The notes: generated by a model not told the origin, from the sequence alone. 7,651 nucleotides of DNA from Gammaproteobacteria bacterium (GCA_020445165.1 JAGRHE010000133.1:1-7651), one strand, 5' to 3'. Shown: positions 1 through 6,760, counted from the stretch's first letter. A program made the numbers and translations.

Positions 1-1284
1 CACGCCCACCAGTCATTGCAGCGCAGCGCCGCCCAGCGCGACCTGCTCGACGAGTACGCCGGTCTGCGCGGCCAGGTGCGCGACCTCGGCCAGCAGCACC
101 GCGCCTGGCGCGAGGCCGCCGATGCACATGCCGCGCTGGTCAGCGCCGCCGCCGACCGCGCCAACCGCATCGACTACCTGCAGTTCCAGATCAGCGAAAT
201 GGACGGCGTCGTCATCGATGAAGAGGCGTTGAACGAACTGGAGGCCGAACATGACCGGCTGGCACATGCCGAACGCCTGCTCGGCGAGTCGGCGTCGGTG
301 GTCGAACTGCTCAGCGACAGCGAACCCTCGCTGACCCAGTCGCTGCAGCATGCCATCCGCGTGCTCAATGAACTGAGCCGGATCGACCCGGGCCTGGCCG
401 AAGCGCAGGAGCTGCTGACCACCGCCGAGATCCAGATCAGCGAGACCGTCAGCGCGCTGCGTCATTACCAGGACAGCATGGAGCTCGACCCCGAGCGCCT
501 GCATGCGATCGACGAACGACTCGGCCGTCTGCACGACCTGGCACGCAAACACCGGATAGAACCGGCTGCCCTGGGCGAGCTGATGCAGCGACTCGACGCC
601 GAGCTGGCAACGCTCGAACAGGCTGACAGCAATCTGGTCGCGCTGCAGAAGGATGTCGAGAAACACGCGCAGGCCTATCGCGACAGCGCACAGAAGCTGA
701 GCAAGGCACGCATCAAGGCAGCGAAACAGTTGTCACAGACCATCACCGACAGCATGCAGACGCTTGGCATGCAGGGCGGTACCTTCCGCATCGACGTGCA
801 AAGCGATCCCGCTCGACACGGCGCTCACGGCCAGGACCAGGTGCAGTTCCTGGTCGCCGCCAACCCGGGGCAGCAGGAAGGTGCTCTGTCGGCCGTGGCC
901 TCCGGCGGGGAACTCTCGCGCATCAGCCTGGCGGTCCAGGTCGCGACGGCCGATTGCGGCAGCGTGCCGACACTGATCTTCGACGAGGTCGACGTCGGTA
1001 TCGGCGGTGCCGTGGCCGAGATCGTCGGCCAGTTGCTGCGCCGCCTCGGGCGCGAACGCCAGGTGCTGTGTGTCACCCACCTGGCGCAGGTCGCATCGCA
1101 GGCACATCATCAACTGCGGGTGCAGAAATCGAACGATGGACGTTCGACGGAAACGCGCATCGCGTCACTCGACCCGGCCGCACGTGTCGACGAAATCGCG
1201 CGCATGCTCGGCGGCATATCGATCACCGAACAGACACGCCGCCACGCCAGCGAGATGATCGAACAGGCGCAACTCGGCGGCTGA
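1..1284 (+). CDS. recN: DNA repair protein RecN, C-terminal part (5' end outside window)
   Basis: RecN is an SMC-like cytoplasmic ATPase that acts at DNA double-strand breaks during recombinational repair. The frame is open from the first base and gives 427 residues. It begins at HAHQSL, which matches the HAHQ segment about 125 residues into E. coli RecN (about 550 residues), so the Walker A end lies upstream of the window. The first half is charged and helical, as expected for the coiled-coil arms, and includes a QISE-x-LRHYQDSMELDP stretch like E. coli. The C-terminal ATPase half is intact: TNPGQ-like AANPGQ, ABC signature SGGELSR (901-921), Walker B LIFDEVD (973-993) followed by GIGG, and the H-loop VTHLAQVA with its histidine codon at 1078. 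It ends LLGG-type (MLGGISITEQT) with a TGA at 1282. The promoter, and any LexA site, would lie outside the window. Family assignment is secure. Confidence 0.97.
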   Translation, partial: HAHQSLQRSAAQRDLLDEYAGLRGQVRDLGQQHRAWREAADAHAALVSAAADRANRIDYLQFQISEMDGVVIDEEALNELEAEHDRLAHAERLLGESASVVELLSDSEPSLTQSLQHAIRVLNELSRIDPGLAEAQELLTTAEIQISETVSALRHYQDSMELDPERLHAIDERLGRLHDLARKHRIEPAALGELMQRLDAELATLEQADSNLVALQKDVEKHAQAYRDSAQKLSKARIKAAKQLSQTITDSMQTLGMQGGTFRIDVQSDPARHGAHGQDQVQFLVAANPGQQEGALSAVASGGELSRISLAVQVATADCGSVPTLIFDEVDVGIGGAVAEIVGQLLRRLGRERQVLCVTHLAQVASQAHHQLRVQKSNDGRSTETRIASLDPAARVDEIARMLGGISITEQTRRHASEMIEQAQLGG

Positions 1285-1287
1285 ACC

Positions 1288-1306
1288 CGGCCACACGCAC
1301 TGGCCG
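1288..1306 (+). terminator. weak stem-loop just after recN
   Basis: Perfect 6-bp arms CGGCCA (1288-1293) and TGGCCG (1301-1306) with a 7-base loop lie 4 bases after the recN stop. The bases after it are moderately T-rich (attcttcgccatttaattcc) but contain no run of T. It may end the recN transcript, but it is not a canonical intrinsic terminator. Confidence 0.25.
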
Positions 1307-1663
1307 AGATTCTTCGCCATTTAATTCCTTGCAATGGCCCGCCCGACAGGCTCACACTGAATACGATAACGAAGCGGAAAGCGATTGCGATCCTGAACAC
1401 CGATCCGGATGTTCCTGCGTCGCGACGACTGTCCGCAAAGCCCGAGAAAAACAGATCCGCAAACAAGACGTCGCCGAAAAAGGTGAGGTTCGATAAAGCG
1501 GACGAGTGGCGCCCGGCAGAGGGGACACAGCGAGTCAACCAACAGAGCAGCAGACCCGGCGGAATGTAGTTGCCGAACCGGGTGGCACGGCATCGTTACC
1601 CGTTGCAGTGAATCCGCGGCTGCTCCTCAGGTTGATCGAACACTGCCGCGCGTCGCCTACGAT

Positions 1664-1669
1664 AAAGGG
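1664..1669 (+). promoter_or_regulatory. ribosome binding site supporting a TTG start
   Basis: AAAGGG at 1664-1669 lies 7 bases before the TTG at 1677. This is the only purine-rich Shine-Dalgarno-like site near the place where the permease homology should begin. It decides the choice of TTG 1677 over ATG 1506 or ATG 1710. Confidence 0.55.
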
Positions 1670-1676
1670 CGGCATT

Positions 1677-2414
1677 TTGTTCGAAGCATTCTCTCCGACG
1701 ATCTGGCTGATGGCCGCGGCCGTGCTGCTGATCGCCTATTTCGTACGCGGCCTGGCCGGGTTCGGCTCCGGCCTGATCGCCATCCCGCTGCTGGCCTTGC
1801 ACCTGCCGCTGACGCTGGTCGTACCGCTGGTGGTGTTCCTCGACTACCTGGCATCAGCCAGCCACGGCCTCAGTGACCGCGCCCAGATCCGCTGGCGCGA
1901 GATCCTGCCCCTGCTGCCGTTCACGGCTGTCGGTGTCGTACTCGGCCTGTACCTGTTCCAGACGATCGATACCTTGGTGCTGGCGCACGCGCTGGGGATC
2001 TTCATCATCGCGTACGCCGTCTACACCCTGTTGGCCAGGGACAAGGAAACGCCGGTGTCTCGGCGATGGGCCGCCCCGGCCGGCTTTCTCGGCGGATTGA
2101 CGGGGACCCTGTTCGGTACAGGAGGACCTTTCTATGTCCTGTATCTGAAGCACCGCGCGCTGCCCAAGACCCAGTTCCGTGCGACCTTCGCCACCATCTT
2201 TCTTATCGACGGCGCCGGTCGCCTCAGCGGCTACCTGGGCGGTGGATTCTTCGACCGTGACTGGCTGCAGCTGGCGGTGTTCGCCGTACCACTGATGGCC
2301 ATCGGACTGTTCATCGGCGGCCGCGTGCACACCGGGATCGATCAACGCACCTTCCAGGTTGCCGTCAGTGTGCTGCTGATCATCAGTGGTATATCCCTGC
2401 TGCTGCGGCATTGA
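1677..2414 (+). CDS. TauE/SafE family membrane permease (probable sulfite/sulfonate-type anion exporter)
   Basis: Members of this inner-membrane family are thought to move small anions, often sulfite, sulfoacetate or other organosulfur compounds. Substrates differ within the family and cannot be read from this sequence. From TTG 1677 the protein has 245 residues, the usual family size. It consists almost wholly of hydrophobic helices. The two halves each carry the family's glycine-rich motif: RGLAGFGSGLIAIPLL at residues 24-39 and GFLGGLTGTLFGTGGPF at 136-152, reflecting the internal duplication typical of the family. A polar loop (RDKETPVSRR, 121-130) separates the halves. The frame is open upstream to an ATG at 1506, giving 302 residues, but the extra 57 residues are polar and lack family character. 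ATG 1710 would cut into the first helix. The gene stands alone: about 390 bases follow recN and 94 bases precede the next gene. No sulfur metabolism gene is in view, so the substrate is open. Confidence 0.88.
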   Translation: MFEAFSPTIWLMAAAVLLIAYFVRGLAGFGSGLIAIPLLALHLPLTLVVPLVVFLDYLASASHGLSDRAQIRWREILPLLPFTAVGVVLGLYLFQTIDTLVLAHALGIFIIAYAVYTLLARDKETPVSRRWAAPAGFLGGLTGTLFGTGGPFYVLYLKHRALPKTQFRATFATIFLIDGAGRLSGYLGGGFFDRDWLQLAVFAVPLMAIGLFIGGRVHTGIDQRTFQVAVSVLLIISGISLLLRH

Positions 2415-2429
2415 GTTCGCTGTCGCGCG

Positions 2430-2507
2430 CGGGCGCTAAAGCCGGGCCCATGCCGGGCGCTACCAGCAGGTAAGAGCCGCGCTGCTGCGGCGTCCGGACG
2501 CCGGCTC
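2430..2507. repeat. GC-rich intergenic patch with overlapping direct and inverted repeats
   Basis: Between the permease stop and the next ATG lie a 9-base direct repeat CGGGCGCTA (2430-2438 and 2454-2462), inverted pairs CAGCAG/CTGCTG (2464-2469, 2482-2487), GCCGC/GCGGC (2476-2480, 2487-2491) and GAGCCG/CGGCTC (2474-2479, 2502-2507), and a perfect 16-bp palindrome (2488-2503). Several of these foldings exclude each other. The patch could act as a terminator for the permease gene, as a 5' leader structure for the small membrane gene, or be a decayed REP-type element. No T-tract follows. Confidence 0.4.
2488..2503. repeat. perfect 16-bp palindrome just before a start codon
   Basis: CGGCGTCCGGACGCCG reads identically on both strands and ends 5 bases before the ATG at 2509. 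As RNA it can fold with 6-bp arms and a CCGG loop over the position where a ribosome binding site should be. As DNA it could bind a dimeric regulator. Confidence 0.5.
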
Positions 2508-2508
2508 C

Positions 2509-2751
2509 ATGTCAAACAAAGCTTCCGATCCAGGTATTGCCCTGCTCATCGTCGTGCTGCTGCAGCTGCCGTTCTGCGGCTACGCGTGGCAGGTGGCGAG
2601 TACGATGTCGCCAACCCAGCCGATCACCGAGCTGCCGGCCATGACACTGCTGATCCTGCTCGCACTGCTGGTGCTTCCGATACTCGTCCTGCACCGCCTG
2701 CGAATCGCCTGGAACCCGCCCCGCGCGCGACTGAACGAACCACTCGACTGA
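2509..2751 (+). CDS. small two-helix inner-membrane protein, unknown function
   Basis: This is an 80-residue protein that I do not assign to a family. Two hydrophobic segments are clear: residues about 9-27 (GIALLIVVLLQLPFCGYAW) and about 44-62 (AMTLLILLALLVLPILVLH). A 16-residue polar loop joins them and a basic, proline-containing tail (RIAWNPPRARLNEPLD) follows. With N-terminal MSNKASD and the basic tail, a hairpin with both ends in the cytoplasm is plausible. Codon third positions are mostly G or C, like the neighbouring genes, which supports real coding. Against it, no good Shine-Dalgarno sequence is visible before ATG 2509, because a 16-bp palindrome occupies that place. The stop lies 42 bases before the long U32 gene on the same strand, so the two may share a transcript. 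The overlapping minus-strand open frame is rejected. Confidence 0.65.
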   Translation: MSNKASDPGIALLIVVLLQLPFCGYAWQVASTMSPTQPITELPAMTLLILLALLVLPILVLHRLRIAWNPPRARLNEPLD

Positions 2752-2761
2752 CCGCCATCGA

Positions 2762-2775
2762 CCGCGGCACCGCGG
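2762..2775 (+). other. short hairpin ahead of the U32 gene
   Basis: CCGCG (2762-2766) and CGCGG (2771-2775) can pair around a 4-base loop, 18 bases before the ATG at 2794. It has no T-tract. It may be a weak attenuating or mRNA-stabilising stem, or chance in GC-rich sequence. Confidence 0.2.
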
Positions 2776-2793
2776 GTCTGCGAGAATTCGGCG

Positions 2794-5448
2794 ATGAATC
2801 CGCAGACGCCAACCCCAGCCCTGACAGACAAGCCCGAGATCCTCGCCCCGGCCGGCGGACGTGCGCAGCTCGAGGCCGCCGTCTGGGCCGGCGCCGACGC
2901 GGTGTATTTCGGCCTCGACAGCGGGCTCAACGCGCGCGTCCGCGCCACCTCGTTCGCACTCGACGAGCTCGGCCCTACCATGGACTACCTGCACGAACGC
3001 GGCGTGCGCGGCTACCTGACCCTGAACACCCTGGTCTACGACGACGAACTCGCGCGTGCCGAATCGCTGCTGCGTCACGCGGCAGAAGCCGGTGTCGACG
3101 CGCTGATCGTGCAGGACATCGGCCTGGTCCGCCTGGCCCGCCAAGTGGCGCCGGCACTGCCGGTTCATGGCAGTACGCAGATGTCGATCACCGATACCGC
3201 GGGCGTTGAACTGGCGGCCAGCCTCGGTGCACGCCGGGTGGTCCTCGGGCGCGAGTTGTCGATCGATGAGATCGCACAGATCGTCGCGGCCAGCCCGGTC
3301 GAGATCGAGGTGTTCGTGCACGGTGCCCTGTGCGTCAGCTACAGCGGGCAATGCTTCTCCAGCGAGGCCTGGGGCGGACGCTCGGCCAACCGCGGACAAT
3401 GCGCCCAGGCCTGCCGCCTGCCCTACGAGCTGATCGTCGACGGCGAGAGGCGTGACCAGCACGACCTGCGTTACCTGCTGTCGCCGCAGGATCTGATGGC
3501 GCTCGAACTGCTGCCGCGCCTGGTGCGCGCCGGGGTACACAGCTTCAAGATCGAGGGCCGCCTCAAGGGACCTGACTACGTGCTGGCGACGGTCAGCGCC
3601 TACCGCGAAACGCTCGACCGGGTCTGGGCCGATATCGGTCAAGGCGACCGGTCCAACTCGGTGACACTCGATCGCAAGCGCCGCCGCGAACTGGCACAGG
3701 TGTTCTCGCGCGGACAGAACGCCGACAACGACGGACTCACGCCCGGCTTCCTGCTCGGCCCGCAGCATCAACACCTGGTGATCGGGCGCAATCCGCGTCA
3801 TCGCGGCCTGTTTGTCGGCGAGGTCATCAGCGTCAGTGAGCGCGGTGTACGCACGCGCCTGCAGGGGCCGGTCAAGCGCGGCGATGGTCTGGTGTTCGAC
3901 CGTGGTAAACCGGAGCAGCGCGAATTCGGCGGCAACGTGCACCATGTCATCGACCGCGATGGCATCTCGCTGACCGAACAGAGCGACAGCGGCGAGGTCG
4001 AATTGCTGTTCGGCGATACGTTGCCGTTATCGAAGATCCATGCCGGCGACCTGATCTGGCGCACGCGCGACAGCGCGCACGACGGCATCACCCAGCTCGA
4101 CCCACGCCACGCCGCACGCCCGGTCGCGGTGCGTATCGACATCGATGGTGCCATCGACGAGCCGCTGACACTTTCCCTGTCCGACCGCGATGGACCTCGG
4201 ATCACGGTCAGCAGCGACATGCCATTGCAGAAAGCCAGCGGCCGTCCGCTCGACCGGGCCGCGCTGGCCAAGGCGATCGGTACGCTCGGCGACACCCCGT
4301 TCCGGCTCGATGAACTGGTGGTTGCACCGGCACTGCTGGATGCCGGCTTGTTCCTGCCGGTCGCCGCAATCAAGCAGGCGCGTCGATCGGTCGTCGAAGC
4401 GTTGCTCGCGGCACGTCGTCGACATCAGCGGGCTGCCGATCTTGCCGAACCCGGACAGCTCGCACGGCTGCTGCCGCACGCCGATCCGGTCGACCAATCA
4501 CCACCTCGCCTCAGCCTGCTTTGTCGCACCCAGGCCCAGGTCGATGCCGCGCTGGCCATCACTGAGGTCGATGAGATCGTGGTCGACTTTCTCGAAGTGC
4601 ATGGTCTGAAAGAGGCCTGCGCGGCCGTACGCGAGCACAGGCGCCGGCTGGTGGTCGCGGCACCGCGCATCTTCAAGCCGGGCGAACAGCGCCTGTGGCG
4701 CTACTACTGCCGGCTGCAGCCGGACGCCCTGCTGGTACGCTCAGCCGGCCTGCTGTGGACGCTGAACCAGGCCGGTGGCAGCGGCGCGCTGCTCGACGAT
4801 GGCGAGACACGCATCCCGCCGCTGCACGGCGACTTCTCACTCAACGCGGCCAACCTGCTGACCGCCGATCATCTGCTCGGCCTCGGCCTGCAGCGCCTGA
4901 CGTTGACGCATGATCTGAACGCCTCGCAATGCGCGGCACTCGCCCGTTCCCTGCCCGCTGCGCAGCGTGCGAAGATCGAGGTCGTTGCCCATCAGCACCT
5001 GCCGATCTTTCATACCGAGTACTGCCTGTTCGCACGCTACCTGTCGCGCGGCAACAGCTACCGCGACTGCGGCCGGCCGTGCGAAACGCACCAGGTCCAT
5101 GTGCGCGACCCGGCCGGTGGCGACCACCTGGTTCAGGCCGACATCGGCTGCCGCAACACCGTGTTCAATGCCGCCGCGCAGTCGGCCGGGCCCGTGCTAA
5201 ACGAACTGCGCGCTGCCGGGATCCGGCACTACCGCATCGAGCTGGTCGATGAACCGGCCGCGCAGGTCGCAGCCATCTTCAGTGCATACCAGGCAACACT
5301 GGCCGGGGAGATGAACGCATCCGCGCTGCGCGAACGCCTGGCCCGGGTCGTGGATGCCAACGGCCATGCGCAGGGAGTCGGCCTGGGTTCACTGGCAGTC
5401 CGGGTCGAGGCGCGCCGTGAAGCGATGAAGAAGCCAACCGCGCGCTAG
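2794..5448 (+). CDS. long-form U32 family protein related to RlhA (23S rRNA 5-hydroxycytidine synthase)
   Basis: U32 proteins are annotated as peptidases. Characterised members, however, are mostly hydroxylases that appear to use an iron-sulfur cluster: RlhA (YdcP) makes 5-hydroxycytidine 2501 in 23S rRNA, TrhP acts on tRNA, and UbiU/UbiV act in ubiquinone synthesis. This 884-residue protein aligns with E. coli RlhA (about 650 residues) from EILAPAGGR (15-23) onward. The U32 signature E172-x-F-x-x-G-A-L-C180-x4-SG-x-C187 is present, followed by RSANRGQC203-AQAC207-RLPY, giving the four conserved cysteines C180, C187, C203 and C207. KIEGR lies at 252-256. Residues about 440-548 match the DUF3656 (collagenase-associated) domain seen in RlhA. 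About 330 further residues follow: a barrel-like stretch (about 565-730), then HTEYC744, RDC759-GRPC763-E and IGC786-RNT, a second four-cysteine set. The start is ATG 2794, 42 bases after the small membrane gene, with only a weak GAGAA-like site. An rRNA hydroxylase role is inferred from homology; the long form may differ in substrate. Confidence 0.9.
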   Translation: MNPQTPTPALTDKPEILAPAGGRAQLEAAVWAGADAVYFGLDSGLNARVRATSFALDELGPTMDYLHERGVRGYLTLNTLVYDDELARAESLLRHAAEAGVDALIVQDIGLVRLARQVAPALPVHGSTQMSITDTAGVELAASLGARRVVLGRELSIDEIAQIVAASPVEIEVFVHGALCVSYSGQCFSSEAWGGRSANRGQCAQACRLPYELIVDGERRDQHDLRYLLSPQDLMALELLPRLVRAGVHSFKIEGRLKGPDYVLATVSAYRETLDRVWADIGQGDRSNSVTLDRKRRRELAQVFSRGQNADNDGLTPGFLLGPQHQHLVIGRNPRHRGLFVGEVISVSERGVRTRLQGPVKRGDGLVFDRGKPEQREFGGNVHHVIDRDGISLTEQSDSGEVELLFGDTLPLSKIHAGDLIWRTRDSAHDGITQLDPRHAARPVAVRIDIDGAIDEPLTLSLSDRDGPRITVSSDMPLQKASGRPLDRAALAKAIGTLGDTPFRLDELVVAPALLDAGLFLPVAAIKQARRSVVEALLAARRRHQRAADLAEPGQLARLLPHADPVDQSPPRLSLLCRTQAQVDAALAITEVDEIVVDFLEVHGLKEACAAVREHRRRLVVAAPRIFKPGEQRLWRYYCRLQPDALLVRSAGLLWTLNQAGGSGALLDDGETRIPPLHGDFSLNAANLLTADHLLGLGLQRLTLTHDLNASQCAALARSLPAAQRAKIEVVAHQHLPIFHTEYCLFARYLSRGNSYRDCGRPCETHQVHVRDPAGGDHLVQADIGCRNTVFNAAAQSAGPVLNELRAAGIRHYRIELVDEPAAQVAAIFSAYQATLAGEMNASALRERLARVVDANGHAQGVGLGSLAVRVEARREAMKKPTAR

Positions 5449-5456
5449 CAGTATCT

Positions 5457-6131
5457 TTACCTCGCCGCTGCCAGGTGCTCACTCACCTGAGCCAGCTTCT
5501 TCGCCGCTTCGGCTTTGCGGCCTTTCGAGTAAACAGGCCTTCCGGCGACATCCGGCAATGCCAGGACCTTCTCGAAGTGGTTTTTTGCCTTGACGAAATC
5601 CTTCTGCTCCAGCCAATAGTCGGCGTAGAAATAGTTCGCATCCATATCCTGCGGCGCGATTTCGAGTGCTTTTTCCAGGTAGCTCAACGCCTTTTCAGCA
5701 TCCCCGTAGCCAATCAGGCCGCCGGGCACCATGTAGTAGAAACTGCCGAGGGTCGTATACGTGGAGCCATTCAGTACTTTCGGATCGATCTGTTCCGCCT
5801 GCAGCAACAGATCGCGCCCCTGCTTCATCTGCGGCATGGCGTAGAACAGTGAGGAAACGCCGCCCATCGAACCCGCATAACCGGCTCGGATAATCGCTTC
5901 CCAGATCTTTGGCTCGGCACGTTGTGGGTACTTCTGCGTCAACCTCTCGGCCTTGGCTACCAACGACTTGAAGGCGGCTTCCTTGTCGGCGTCCGGAGTC
6001 TGGTAATTAATCGCAGCCCACGCGGTTTGCAGACCGCCCAGTTCTTCCATCAGCGCATCTGGCGACGCGGCGCCGGCGCTGGAAATGCTGAAGAGCGCGA
6101 GCAGTGCGGAGAAGAATATGATCTTGCGCAT
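5457..6131 (-). CDS. exported TPR-repeat protein, unknown function
   Basis: From ATG 6131 this is a 224-residue protein with a clear signal peptide: basic MRKII, hydrophobic FFSALLALFSISS, and small residues AGAAS that suit cleavage by signal peptidase I near residue 21-22. The mature part is helical. Residues about 141-194 hold tetratricopeptide-type helices (YGDAEKALSYLEKALEIAP, then ANYFYADYWLEQKDFVKAKN and HFEKVLALP). An earlier repeat-like region lies near 50-110. TPR domains bind other proteins, so a periplasmic scaffold or adaptor role is inferred. The layout recalls small periplasmic TPR proteins such as those near some transporters, but I cannot name a family. The start at 6131 is supported by GGAA at 6138-6141, 6 bases upstream. 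A TTG at 6155 would add 8 residues before the signal peptide and is less likely. The gene lies 86 bases after the four-helix membrane gene and may be co-transcribed with it. Some lines of this gene fall to 45-58% G+C, below the U32 gene. Confidence 0.85.
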   Translation of the reverse strand: MRKIIFFSALLALFSISSAGAASPDALMEELGGLQTAWAAINYQTPDADKEAAFKSLVAKAERLTQKYPQRAEPKIWEAIIRAGYAGSMGGVSSLFYAMPQMKQGRDLLLQAEQIDPKVLNGSTYTTLGSFYYMVPGGLIGYGDAEKALSYLEKALEIAPQDMDANYFYADYWLEQKDFVKAKNHFEKVLALPDVAGRPVYSKGRKAEAAKKLAQVSEHLAAAR

Positions 6132-6217
6132 GTGTTGTTCCAGATTAGTGGTCAAGAGGCCGTGCCACAGCCGACCAGCGATTCCCTTGGATCTGGCGGT
6201 GGCGGTAGCGAAAGGGC

Positions 6218-6733
6218 TCAGCCGTGTTGCGGCTGTGCATTATGTGGACGCTGTCCACCGAATCCGATCAAGAGGTGCAGAAGCAGAATCGCCAGACCGA
6301 GGAGCAGGCTGCCGACCGTTACCTTCGTGATCACCTCGGTGACGAGCGCATCATGTGCCGCGGTGCGGCCCAGAGAAGGTGCCAGCAAGAACATCGACAA
6401 CCAGGCAAGTGAGTACAAGCTTCCAATGCCGATCAAAGTCGCGGTAATGGCCTTGTAGCGGCGGGACATCGGAGTGGCAGCGACCAGCAGGATCATCGCG
6501 AGGGCGAAACCGCCGACACCGGTGGCATGAAAATGCGCGCGCTGCGCATAGCGCCAGATCTTCGACTCGCTGTTCTGATCATGCAGCTGAGCATGCGCGG
6601 CCACACCTTCCTTGATGAAATCCTTGACCCCGTCTTCGTTGACGCCGAATGCGACTCCCATGCCGATACCGAACAACAAAGTAAGCATCGACAGAACCAG
6701 ACCAAGACGCAGCGGCGAAATATCGTTCAACAT
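6218..6733 (-). CDS. four-helix inner-membrane protein with histidine motifs, unknown function
   Basis: This is a 171-residue protein with four predicted membrane helices: about 9-30, 66-87, 95-118 and 132-157. A polar segment (31-65) lies between helices 1 and 2, and the short tail (161-171) is His/Gln-rich. Histidines are frequent: H47, H51, H67, H69, H127, H153, H164 and H170. The HFH pair (67-69) sits at the membrane border next to HATGVGGFAL, and H47/H51 lie in the preceding loop. Such an arrangement could bind haem or a metal, but this is inference and I do not recognise the family. The start at ATG 6733 is supported by a strong GGGAG (6740-6744) 6 bases upstream. The frame is open further upstream to 6883 but the added residues have no hydrophobic or conserved character and would cover the ribosome binding site. 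A 17-bp inverted repeat lies just before the gene, and a REP-like doublet lies further upstream. The exported TPR gene follows on the same strand, suggesting a two-gene unit. Confidence 0.82.
   Translation of the reverse strand: MLNDISPLRLGLVLSMLTLLFGIGMGVAFGVNEDGVKDFIKEGVAAHAQLHDQNSESKIWRYAQRAHFHATGVGGFALAMILLVAATPMSRRYKAITATLIGIGSLYSLAWLSMFLLAPSLGRTAAHDALVTEVITKVTVGSLLLGLAILLLHLLIGFGGQRPHNAQPQHG
6219..6235 (-). other. stem-loop overlapping the stop codon of the four-helix gene
   Basis: CAGCCG (6219-6224) and CGGCTG (6230-6235) pair perfectly around a 5-base loop. The stem overlaps the TGA of the membrane protein gene. No T-run follows in the minus-strand direction, so it is unlikely to terminate efficiently. 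It could stabilise the 3' end of the mRNA between the two genes. Confidence 0.25.
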
Positions 6734-6739
6734 GATTAG

Positions 6740-6760
6740 CTCCCAATTCGAGTTGAATTG
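6740..6760 (-). promoter_or_regulatory. ribosome binding site next to an inverted repeat CAATTC-N5-GAATTG
   Basis: On the minus strand GGGAG (6744-6740) is the Shine-Dalgarno site for ATG 6733. Abutting it, CAATTC (6744-6749) and GAATTG (6755-6760) form perfect 6-bp arms around 5 bases. The repeat could be a regulator's operator in the 5' leader, or a small hairpin that limits access to the ribosome binding site. Confidence 0.4.

Larger units (their letters stand above)
1285..1676. other. gene-free stretch of about 390 bases between recN and the TauE-like gene
   Basis: I find no convincing gene here on either strand. Plus-strand ATGs soon meet stops (for example the ATG at 1334 is followed by TGA after 8 codons). 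The reading frame of the permease stays open back to 1506 but would encode a polar leader that does not belong to the permease family. Minus-strand open frames run antisense into recN and show no recognisable domain. The part from about 1355 to 1500 is richer in A (several AAAA/AAAAA runs) than its surroundings, so a promoter could sit here. I could not find a -35/-10 pair with acceptable spacing. Confidence 0.5.

Noticed and set aside
1110..1538. Minus-strand open frame of 142 codons crossing the recN 3' end
   Set aside because: Most of it is antisense to conserved RecN motifs, and its upstream part has no domain and no clear ribosome binding site.
1632..1663. Possible promoter TTGATC/TACGAT before the permease gene
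   Set aside because: The spacer is 20 bases, too long for a standard sigma-70 promoter, and the start point would leave almost no leader.
2512..3945. Very long minus-strand open frame (477 codons) opposite the small membrane gene and the U32 gene
   Set aside because: Its codons mirror the GC-biased third positions of the U32 gene, its product has no recognisable domain, and the plus strand encodes clear U32 motifs over most of the same bases.
2794..5448. Peptidase or collagenase function for the U32 protein
   Set aside because: U32 is labelled peptidase for historical reasons. The closest characterised relative by motif is RlhA, and no catalytic protease triad or zinc motif is visible.
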